Part shown: in pieces, positions 33,842-40,756 of the stretch
Position numbering within the stretch: position 1 is the first letter of the stretch
Layout of the letters: each line of letters begins with the position of its first letter
From: Bacteroidales bacterium
GTDB taxonomy: Bacteria; Bacteroidota; Bacteroidia; Bacteroidales; WCHB1-69
DNA: 64,000 bases
Direction: 5' to 3'
NCBI GenBank assembly: GCA_017454945.1
Contig: JAFTCA010000004.1
Location: forward strand, 27,264 to 91,263
Notes under the pieces: model-generated
What the model saw: only the letters and a program-made list of their open reading frames with translations
Databases searched by the model: none
Told to the model about the DNA's origin: nothing
Made by a program: the position numbers and the translations under genes

Positions 33842-35260
33842 TTATTTTCCAGTGCGCTTCAATACAATTAACGCTGTGTAGATGAGAATCTTGAGGTCCA
33901 TCTGCAGCGACATGTTCTCAATGTAGAGAATATCCCAGCGCAGTCGTTCAATCATCTCGTCAATGTTTTCGGCATAGCCGAATTTAACTTGTCCCCACGA
34001 GGTGATGCCAGGTTTTACATTGAGCAATAGCTTGTAGTAGGGAGCTTTTTCGATGATTTTGTCGATGTAGTATTGGCGTTCGGGACGCGGACCTACCAGC
34101 GACATGTCACCGATAAGTACGTTGAAAAACTGCGGCGTCTCGTCCAGTCGCGATTTGCGCATGAACTTGCCGAACGAGGTGATACGTTCGTCCGTCTTGC
34201 TCGACAGCTGTGGGCCATCCTTCTCTGCATTGACCACCATCGAGCGGAACTTGTAAATCATGAAGGGTTTGCCGCGATAGCCGATACGTTCCTGCTTATA
34301 GAAAATAGGGCCGGGAGAGGATAGTTTGACACCGATGGCCAGGAAGATATAGATGGGCAGCAACAGAATCATGGCAATAATCGACAGCAGGATGTCCATG
34401 CCTCGTTTGATGTATCTCTGCCAATCGGGTAGATACTCAGGATTGATGGAGATGAGTGGCACATGCTGTACGGCCGATGTTTTAACAACGCCTAAGAGGA
34501 AGTCTTGCGTCTGCGGGATGAGCTTGAGGTTGACATTCAGGCCGCGCGTCATCGTGATGATGGTCTCCACATATTTGCGCTTGCCGTTATGGATGGCAAT
34601 GATCAGCTCTTCGATATGTTTCTCATTGATAATGTCTTGAAGATTATCCAAAGTGCCTAAGCAAGGCAGTTCTTGTGCCAAAGTGTGGTCATCTTCGTCG
34701 GGTACAGATACATAGCCGATGATGTAGTTGCCTGCGTAGCTGTGTTGTGCCACAACCGAGTGGTAGGTGCTCAAGGCCACAGCATCGCTGCCGATAATAA
34801 GCGTGTTGAAGCCGATGATGCCTTTCTGTATCTTATTGATAATGGAGGTGGTGATGATGAGTCGCGGAATGTAGGTAAGCAGGAATTGTGCCGAGAAAAG
34901 GAAGGCAAAATACTTGATGTAATCGACATAGCTGTTGACAATATCATCCAAAATAAAAATGAAGAAAAACAGCAATACACCAATCGCCGTGATAGTGAGG
35001 GTAGTGCCGAGTTCTTTCAGTCGCGACTTGCGGTACACATGCTTGTAATAGCCGACGAAAGTGTGCAGTAGCACCCAGTAGATAGGCAGAAAGATGATGC
35101 CCATGTAGAATTTCGGGTCATCAAAGATGCTCTCTGCAAAATGGCTAAACAAAGTGTGGTCAACATTGTATTTTCGGTATATAAAAAACAATACCCATGT
35201 CAAGATGGCAGCCAGAATGTCGAAGAGGATGTAGAGAAATGTCAGTCGGCGTTTGTTCAT
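33842..35260 (-). CDS. Polyprenyl-phosphate sugar-1-phosphate transferase (WcaJ/WbaP type)
   Basis: Initiates surface glycan synthesis by moving a sugar-1-phosphate from a nucleotide sugar to undecaprenyl phosphate. 472 residues: four N-terminal membrane helices, a CoA-binding-like domain at about 140-260 (NTLIIGSDAVALSTY), one more hydrophobic segment at 290-310, then the catalytic domain with KRGMDILLS, FYKQERIGYRGKPFMIYKFR, SRLDETPQFFNVLIGDMSLV and GPRPERQYY. All hallmark residues are present. It is convergent with the methyltransferase gene and follows a lipoprotein gene by nine bases. Confidence 0.93.
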   Translation of the reverse strand: MNKRRLTFLYILFDILAAILTWVLFFIYRKYNVDHTLFSHFAESIFDDPKFYMGIIFLPIYWVLLHTFVGYYKHVYRKSRLKELGTTLTITAIGVLLFFFIFILDDIVNSYVDYIKYFAFLFSAQFLLTYIPRLIITTSIINKIQKGIIGFNTLIIGSDAVALSTYHSVVAQHSYAGNYIIGYVSVPDEDDHTLAQELPCLGTLDNLQDIINEKHIEELIIAIHNGKRKYVETIITMTRGLNVNLKLIPQTQDFLLGVVKTSAVQHVPLISINPEYLPDWQRYIKRGMDILLSIIAMILLLPIYIFLAIGVKLSSPGPIFYKQERIGYRGKPFMIYKFRSMVVNAEKDGPQLSSKTDERITSFGKFMRKSRLDETPQFFNVLIGDMSLVGPRPERQYYIDKIIEKAPYYKLLLNVKPGITSWGQVKFGYAENIDEMIERLRWDILYIENMSLQMDLKILIYTALIVLKRTGK

Positions 35261-35269
35261 GGATACAGT

Positions 35270-36202
35270 TTAGTAGATATAGACCACTTTGATGTTGTCG
35301 AAGTAGAAATGGGCATCGTTGGTGTCGGTTTTGTCCTTCACACTCGATATGATAATTTGGTAATTCTTGGCGGTGAGGAAGCGGCGGCCAATGCACTGTG
35401 TCAGATTTATGTAAATCTTCTTCCATTGGTCGGTGGGGCGTATGTTCACCAGGGGGTCATGGATAACCACGGCCGAGGTCGTCTGGTGAGTCAGTAGTCC
35501 GACATACATCTCTTTGTCGCACTTGTAGTTCATTTCCAAAAAGACGGGATAGCCCTGGCCTGGCAGTTGCAACTCTTCCGAAATCACTTCAAACGAAGTG
35601 ATGGTGTCGGGTAAGGTCAGTACACCCGAGGTCATGTTCAGTGCTCCGGGCTGCGAGGGGTTGCGATAGATCAGGTCGGGGTCGGTGGTTCGGGTGAACT
35701 CTACACGGGTAGAGTCGCGCTTTGTGAAGGTGATGCCAGCGCCCTCAAAGGTTTCGACGAGCGGGAAATAGACGTTGTTGTAATACTGTATGCTGGCCTG
35801 TACTTTGGTAACACCCTCTTTTTCAAAGAAAAATCTCTTTTTGAAAGCTTGCACAAACGGATATTTCGGACGTGTGGTCGATTGGCCGTTCATGAGGATG
35901 CCAGGGGTAAGCGACAATAAGACGGAGTCACGGTCCAGCAGCGGCAACTTGCACGGCATCTCCCAGGTACCCAAGTTGGTGCCGTCGGCGGTAATCCAGA
36001 TGTCGGAAAAATTCTGGTCGGCAATGGCGGCCAACTCAAACTCATCGAAGTTGGTGTTGTGTAACGTGTTGAAATTGTACATGTTCATCGTCACATCTTC
36101 CTTGGCCACTTCAATATACGAAGGGGTGAGGTCGGGCTCTTTGCAGGCCGACAGAAGGAGCGCACATACTAAGATGATAAGGGGTAGAGCTCTTTTTCCC
36201 AT
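35270..36202 (-). CDS. Lipoprotein of unknown function, 310 residues
   Basis: From ATG 36202 the signal peptide ends in lipobox LLSAC with Cys20; the frame is open from 36223 but the extension spoils the signal. The mature part is beta-rich with hydrophobic/polar alternation, and its final segment (KKIYINLTQCIGRRFLTAKN, then DTNDAHFYFDNIKVVYIY) looks like a jelly-roll or carbohydrate-binding fold. No catalytic motif is seen. It shares a transcript with the sugar transferase downstream, so a role in glycan assembly at the envelope is plausible but unproven. Confidence 0.8.
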   Translation of the reverse strand: MGKRALPLIILVCALLLSACKEPDLTPSYIEVAKEDVTMNMYNFNTLHNTNFDEFELAAIADQNFSDIWITADGTNLGTWEMPCKLPLLDRDSVLLSLTPGILMNGQSTTRPKYPFVQAFKKRFFFEKEGVTKVQASIQYYNNVYFPLVETFEGAGITFTKRDSTRVEFTRTTDPDLIYRNPSQPGALNMTSGVLTLPDTITSFEVISEELQLPGQGYPVFLEMNYKCDKEMYVGLLTHQTTSAVVIHDPLVNIRPTDQWKKIYINLTQCIGRRFLTAKNYQIIISSVKDKTDTNDAHFYFDNIKVVYIY

Positions 36203-36287
36203 AATGACGATTGTAACTTTCAAAAAACGATAAAAAACAGAGTTTAGTATATCAAAAACAATCTTTTTAGGATTATTTTTGAGGGTG

Positions 36288-36295
36288 CAAAGATA
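36288..36295 (-). promoter_or_regulatory. -7 element of the lipoprotein/sugar transferase operon
   Basis: TATCTTTG on the minus strand, about 85 bases before ATG 36202. Confidence 0.6.
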
Positions 36296-36344
36296 GTCAT
36301 TTTAAGGGTTGTATGCAATTCTTCTCTTATACAGCTTTTTTGTG

Positions 36345-36352
36345 TAAGTTTG
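36345..36352 (+). promoter_or_regulatory. -7 element of the apbE promoter
   Basis: TAAGTTTG fits TAnnTTTG and is divergent from the minus-strand promoter 50 bases away. Leader of about 53 bases to ATG 36412. Confidence 0.6.
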
Positions 36353-36411
36353 TGGCGTCTTTTGAGGCCTTTTTTGAAAAATGATTGGATGGTTTTGTGA
36401 ATAATTTTGGT

Positions 36412-37380
36412 ATGAAAAATAGTGTTTTTCTCTTGCTTCTGATTTTTCTGATGAGCGCTTGTCGCCCTACGGCCGTGCACCATTGCTCGGCTCCGGTGTT
36501 TGGCACTTATTATGCCGTGACTTATTGTGGTGATGAGGACGCCGGCATGCAAGCCTCCCTCGATTCGTTGTTTGCTGCCTTTTCGGCCGAGTTCTCGCTT
36601 TTCGATTCGTCGTCGGTGGTTTGTCGCCTCAATCGTGGTGAAGATCTCTATTTGTCGGAGGATTTTGTCAAATTGTTGCAACTTTCCACGCAAATCAGTC
36701 GCAACACCCACGGCGCTTTCGATGTGACCGTGGCCCCGCTGGTCAAGTTGTGGGGTTTCGGCCCCGATTCTTTGCGTGAAGTGACAGCGCAAATGGTGGA
36801 TAGTGTATTGGAAAATGTTGGTTATGAGAAGATTGGTATCGAATATGGTCATCTTATCAAGCGCAATGCCAATATCCAACTCGATTTTGGCGCGATAGCC
36901 AAAGGACTGGCAGTGGATAAGGCGGTGGAGTTGCTGCGACAGCGCGGCTACACCAACTTTCTGGTCGATATTGGCGGCGAGGTGCGCACTTGTGGCTCCA
37001 AGGCGGGCAAGCCGTGGCGCATTGGCGTGCAGGTGCCTACGGAGGATAGCGAGGGCGAGATAGCTTCGAGTTATGATTTTCCCATGTGCGACAAGGCCAT
37101 CGCCACCAGTGGCAATTACCGCAATTACCACGAGCGGGACGGTGAGCGCTTTTCGCACATCATCAACCCCAGCACGGGCTACTCCGAGCGCTCCGATTTG
37201 CTGAGTGTGTCGGTCATTGCCGCCGATTGCACATCAGCCGACGCCTACGCTACGGCTCTGATGGTGATGGGCAGGGAGAAATCGATGCAATGGCTCCAGT
37301 TGCACCCTGAGTTGGCCGCGTATCTTATTTATTATGAGGATGGTGACTTTAAAGTGGCGCGCACGCCCAATTTCCCGTAG
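36412..37380 (+). CDS. apbE: FAD:protein FMN transferase (ApbE), lipoprotein
   Basis: Covalently attaches FMN to threonine in membrane flavoproteins such as the Nqr and Rnf complexes, on the outer face of the inner membrane. From ATG 36412 the product has 322 residues, a lipobox LMSAC (Cys17) and the ApbE fold: FGTYYAVTYCG, LDFGAIAKGLAVDKAVELLR (flavin-binding), DIGGEVRTCG, ATSGNYRNY, HIINPSTGY and TSADAYATALMVMG with the Mg-binding acidic residues. The frame opens at 36385 but that start would hide the lipoprotein signal. The target protein is not encoded here. Its stop abuts that of the convergent mltF-like gene. Confidence 0.94.
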   Translation: MKNSVFLLLLIFLMSACRPTAVHHCSAPVFGTYYAVTYCGDEDAGMQASLDSLFAAFSAEFSLFDSSSVVCRLNRGEDLYLSEDFVKLLQLSTQISRNTHGAFDVTVAPLVKLWGFGPDSLREVTAQMVDSVLENVGYEKIGIEYGHLIKRNANIQLDFGAIAKGLAVDKAVELLRQRGYTNFLVDIGGEVRTCGSKAGKPWRIGVQVPTEDSEGEIASSYDFPMCDKAIATSGNYRNYHERDGERFSHIINPSTGYSERSDLLSVSVIAADCTSADAYATALMVMGREKSMQWLQLHPELAAYLIYYEDGDFKVARTPNFP

Positions 37381-38751
37381 CTATTTGACGATGGTCTTGT
37401 AGCCATTATAGCGTGCAATGACGCGTTCGGCATATTTCACCGTGTGGCGGCCCGGGTAGTAGCCTAGCTTGACCACTGGGTCGTTGTAGTATTGGCTCTC
37501 TGATTTCAGCTCGAGGTATTTGGCCACATTGTTCCAAACATATTTGTCTTCGCCATATTTCTCGCACAGTCGCTGGGCGTCTTGTATGTGCCCCGAGCCG
37601 GCGTTATAGGCGGCACAGATGAAGTAGAGTCGGTCCTCGTCATTTTCCACATTGCGGTAGCGGCGCTTCAACTGCGAGATGAGCTGGATGCCGCCTTTTA
37701 TCTGCTCTTCGGGCGACGACTCGGGTGTGATGCCGTAACGCGCCGCCGTGGCGGGCATCAGCTGCATCAGGCCGAAACTGCCGCCCATACCCACCAGGTT
37801 GCTTTGGAATTTCGACTCCTGATAGATGATGGAGGCCACCAGCCGCCAGTCGATACGGTAAAGCTTGGCATATTTTTTCAGCTCGCGGTCGTAAGGCGAG
37901 ATGCGCCTTGAGCGTTTTTGCGGTGATGTGTAATTCAGTACTTTAGAATGGGGAGAGAAGTATTTCTTGCACAGCTTTTCGTACTCTTTCGACTGCTTGT
38001 ATTCAGCCAGCCAGCCGTTGATGCGCTGGTTGAGTTCGTCGTTGTAGTCGTTCAGCACCCAACTGCGGTCGAAATCCTCGCCAATTTGTCTGCTCATCTG
38101 CAAGTCGGAGTAGAAGGGAAGCAGCGTGATGGCCGTCTGGTAGTCGGAAACGATGTAGTCCATTTTCTTCTTTTGCAGCAGGTCAAACATCTCTTCGGTG
38201 GTCAGCTCGCTGCTGTAGGCGGTCACCCACGACGACGGGTCGGGTAGCGAGTCGGTGCTGATTTGGGTGGAGAATTGGGCTGGCACATAAAGGATGCGAT
38301 GAGCAGTTGAGTCGCCCTCTTCGGGCACGCGTTCAATGAGCACGGGGTGCGATTGTGAGTGGGGCAGCGACAGTGTGAGCAGCTGGGCCACAAAATGGTT
38401 CTTCTTAAAGTCCATGGCCACAATGTCGTAGCGGTTGCTAAAGGCTTGCGAATAGACTTCGTCGGGGTTGCCGTTGAGTGTCAGGTCGAGCTTCATGTCC
38501 AGCCCCTTGGCCAGGGCGTTCAGCAGTTCGTATTGGAAGCCGATGGGCGTGCTGCGGAACATGAAGTAGTCGGACGAGTGGGCGTAGAGCAGCACACGCA
38601 AGGTGTCATCGCTTTGCGTGTAGTTTTGCGAAAGTAAAGGGTCTGTTAAGGGTTGGGAGGCTTGTTTTGGGCGCAAGTATATTATTACCAATAAGATAAT
38701 GGTAAAAACGGCGATAAAAATATAGCTTATTCCCGACCTGCTCAAAACCAA
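37381..38751 (-). CDS. mltF: MltF-type membrane-bound lytic transglycosylase
   Basis: 456 residues. A membrane anchor at about 8-26 is followed by a periplasmic solute-binding-like domain (about 45-260) that in MltF senses muropeptides, then an SLT-type goose-lysozyme domain (about 290-456). The catalytic glutamate is Glu312 in YQESKFQSN; GGSFGLMQLMPATAARYG and FICAAYNAGSGHI complete the SLT signatures. It cleaves glycan strands to 1,6-anhydro-muropeptides. It lies 54 bases after a small lipoprotein gene on the same strand. Confidence 0.92.
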   Translation of the reverse strand: MVLSRSGISYIFIAVFTIILLVIIYLRPKQASQPLTDPLLSQNYTQSDDTLRVLLYAHSSDYFMFRSTPIGFQYELLNALAKGLDMKLDLTLNGNPDEVYSQAFSNRYDIVAMDFKKNHFVAQLLTLSLPHSQSHPVLIERVPEEGDSTAHRILYVPAQFSTQISTDSLPDPSSWVTAYSSELTTEEMFDLLQKKKMDYIVSDYQTAITLLPFYSDLQMSRQIGEDFDRSWVLNDYNDELNQRINGWLAEYKQSKEYEKLCKKYFSPHSKVLNYTSPQKRSRRISPYDRELKKYAKLYRIDWRLVASIIYQESKFQSNLVGMGGSFGLMQLMPATAARYGITPESSPEEQIKGGIQLISQLKRRYRNVENDEDRLYFICAAYNAGSGHIQDAQRLCEKYGEDKYVWNNVAKYLELKSESQYYNDPVVKLGYYPGRHTVKYAERVIARYNGYKTIVK

Positions 38752-38805
38752 TGGTTTTAGTTATACATCAGGCTGTTACGTGAGTAGCAGCCCATGAAGG
38801 CGTGC

Positions 38806-39180
38806 CTATCGGGGCATGATGAGCAGCGGCTGCTCAACGGTTTCGCCGGGCTTGAGGGCAATCTGGGTTGAACCGTAGTACATGCGGCCATCGGGTTTGG
38901 TGATGGAAGCGATGACGGGCAGTACGGCCTCGTAGTCGAAGGTATGCTCAAAAACACCGTTGTTGTCGGTGGTGCCGGTGGCTTGGGCAAATTGGGCAAA
39001 GTTCGAGTTGGTGCCTATCTCCACTTGCACGTTGGCGGCTACTTGGCCAGTGTCGATGCCAGTCTCGGAGTAATATACTTTGATGACGGCTTTGCACTTG
39101 GTGTCTTTCGTGCATTGGGCAAAGGCTATCGTTAGTACGACGGCAGCCAGCAAGGGGAGTATGAATCTGAACTTTTTCAT
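38806..39180 (-). CDS. Small exported beta-sandwich protein, possibly a lipoprotein
   Basis: 124 residues with a hydrophobic N-terminus ending AFAQC, so Cys22 could be lipidated, although Gln before the cysteine is not the usual lipobox residue. The mature part (VQVEIGTNSNFAQFAQATGT, then VFEHTFDYEAVLPVIAS) reads as a single Ig- or CNA-B-like sandwich, as in carboxypeptidase-regulatory-like domains. No function is recognised. It precedes the mltF-like gene in the same unit. Confidence 0.75.
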   Translation of the reverse strand: MKKFRFILPLLAAVVLTIAFAQCTKDTKCKAVIKVYYSETGIDTGQVAANVQVEIGTNSNFAQFAQATGTTDNNGVFEHTFDYEAVLPVIASITKPDGRMYYGSTQIALKPGETVEQPLLIMPR

Positions 39181-39252
39181 AATCGTGATGTATTTCTTTG
39201 TTAATTAATATCTTAAGTTAAGATTGAAATAATGCCAATATAATTCAAGAGG

Positions 39253-39260
39253 CAAAAATA
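39253..39260 (-). promoter_or_regulatory. -7 element of the small protein/mltF unit
   Basis: TATTTTTG on the minus strand; leader of about 65 bases to the ATG at 39180. Confidence 0.55.
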
Positions 39261-39399
39261 ATGAAAATTGCCAAACCATAGGCCATTTTCTTTAAAAAAA
39301 TGAAAAAAGAGGTTCTTTTTAGGTAACTATATACTTGATGGCACAAAGTGTTTCAAGAACAACCTCTTTTCTTGTACCATTTCAAGGCCATCCCATTAT

Positions 39400-39743
39400 T
39401 TGCAAGCATTGCTGCAAGCGTGTCACTTTCGCGGCGATTACGCATGTTGTTTCATAGCGCATCTTCCCCGCGCCGCGAGGAGCGCACATGCCTTCCGCTA
39501 CCCCACACAGCGCGCTACTGCGCTTGTGTGGGGTTATTGGGAGGGTGTCCCTACGGGACACCTCCACACATTGTCATCCGCATTTTTTTAACCTCGTAGA
39601 GGTTCCCTCTCAATAACCTCAGATGAGCGTAGCGTAATCTGAGGTAGCGAAAAGGTCTGCATCCTCTACCGCGGCGCGCTATGAATGTTCTATGGAACAC
39701 TAAACTTGGTCGCCGCGGAAGGGGCTCAGTACCAACAGAGGAT
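39400..39743. other. GC-rich non-coding block of nested inverted repeats
   Basis: No gene is supported, but the DNA is full of perfect or near-perfect stems. (1) 39501-39533, a 13-bp stem with one bulge beginning CCCCACACA. (2) 39540-39565, GTGTCCC/GGGACAC with loop TAC. (3) 39590-39604, AACCTC/GAGGTT with loop GTA. (4) 39616-39645, ACCTCAGAT/ATCTGAGGT. (5) 39669-39718, CCGCGGCG/CGCCGCGG enclosing TGTTC/GAACA at 39686-39699. Longer-range pairs join CGCGCCGCG (39469-39477) with CGCGGCGCG (39670-39678), CATAGCGC (39453) with GCGCTATG (39676), and ATCCTC (39661) with GAGGAT (39738). It could be a structured RNA, a dispersed non-autonomous repeat or a decayed element. The flanks, 39261-39399 and 39744-39866, are AT-rich and show no gene. 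Confidence 0.65.
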
Positions 39744-39866
39744 ATAATTTTCCAAAAAAAGGTGCTAAAAGATATATAAATGCCTCTTTTTATAAGTAAG
39801 AATCTCTTTTGATGGTTTTATTGAATCGTTATGAATCAGAAAATTTGACATTATAATAACACATAA

Positions 39867-40421
39867 CTATTCCTGCTGTTTGAACTCAAAAGTAATCGTT
39901 TGAGAGGGGAGATAAATAACATTTCCTTGTATTTGCAGAGTGTCTTTAATTTCTATTGTGCCTTTCCCAATCATGTGTCTGTTGCTGTTAATAGCAATGT
40001 TTTCCCATGAAAAAACCAAAGGAGATGTTCCTGTTACATTTTGCCAATAACTTGGATCATTACCTGCAATGTTCCAACCACATTCAAACCGCCACAAATC
40101 GTGAATGCCGGGTTTGAGAAATTCGCTGCGTGAAGGATTGGATGCAAAAAGATGGAACCAGACCCAATTATTAGAGATTGTATCTCTCAATTCTAACAGT
40201 ATATTGTTACGCGCATTTTCGTAATAGTAGCATTCTATTCTTGAATATTGAAATATCGTGTCGTTAAGAGCAATCGTTCCAGAAGACGGTTGTCTGACAA
40301 ATCCTGTTTCTAACAATGCACCTGTAGGATGTGTTTCAGGCACTTCAGGTTCTTTATGGCAAGATGTCACCAGACATAAAAGGCCTATAAAAAGAACAGA
40401 TATACGTTTCTTTGGGTTCAT
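39867..40421 (-). CDS. Lipoprotein of unknown function, 184 residues
   Basis: Signal peptide with lipobox LVTSC (Cys21). The mature protein is a small beta-rich domain with several Trp (WVWFHLFASNPSRSEF, RFECGWNIAG) and two late cysteines. I recognise no family. It is preceded by a long leader of about 180 bases and sits between the structured repeat block and a divergent M3 peptidase gene. Codon use is more AT-rich than its neighbours. Confidence 0.75.
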   Translation of the reverse strand: MNPKKRISVLFIGLLCLVTSCHKEPEVPETHPTGALLETGFVRQPSSGTIALNDTIFQYSRIECYYYENARNNILLELRDTISNNWVWFHLFASNPSRSEFLKPGIHDLWRFECGWNIAGNDPSYWQNVTGTSPLVFSWENIAINSNRHMIGKGTIEIKDTLQIQGNVIYLPSQTITFEFKQQE

Positions 40422-40438
40422 AACATGAAATGATTGGG

Positions 40439-40570
40439 TTAATAAACAGATAATGTTGAGCCAGTTGTCATAGAAAAAGGACCGTAAATGGCTGTTCCAC
40501 AGTCTGCATCAAGAATTACATTTGGAAGTCCAAAACACAAGCAAAACCGCTTTCTACATTGTTTGTGCAA
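40439..40570 (-). other. Possible short or remnant coding segment in the leader
   Basis: Minus-strand frame of about 43 codons from TTG 40570 to a TAA at 40439, ending in a protein-like sequence (FGLPNVILDADCGTAIYG). There is no ATG. It lies between the promoter at 40617-40610 and the lipoprotein gene. It may be the tail of a lost gene, a leader peptide or chance. Confidence 0.2.
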
Positions 40571-40609
40571 TAGTGAGTAAAGAGTAATATTTAGTTGGAT
40601 AAGATTTTG

Positions 40610-40617
40610 CAAATATA
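40610..40617 (-). promoter_or_regulatory. -7 element upstream of the 184-residue lipoprotein gene
   Basis: TATATTTG on the minus strand. The rest of 40422-40756 holds the possible short segment, an A-run near 40648 and the plus-strand promoter at 40728. Confidence 0.5.
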
Positions 40618-40727
40618 AGTATTTTATTATTCATATCCCCTTTTGTAAAAAAAAAGTTAACCAAAGCATTGCTGTTTCGCATGGGTGAATTGTCAAGGCC
40701 TCGTTCTACATCTCAACAATATTTTTA

Positions 40728-40735
40728 TATCTTTG
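40728..40735 (+). promoter_or_regulatory. -7 element of the M3 peptidase promoter
   Basis: TATCTTTG fits TAnnTTTG. Transcription from about 40742 excludes the upstream start at 40685 and supports ATG 40757. Confidence 0.65.
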
Positions 40736-40756
40736 CTATTCCAAAATGAAGATAAG

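Noticed and set aside
36244..37158. Long minus-strand open frame (304 codons) opposite apbE
   Set aside because: It lies antisense to a gene with complete ApbE motifs, has His/Arg-rich composition and no recognisable domain.
39348..39599. Short open frames in the structured repeat block
   Set aside because: Overlapping frames on both strands caused by inverted repeats; no start signal or protein-like composition.
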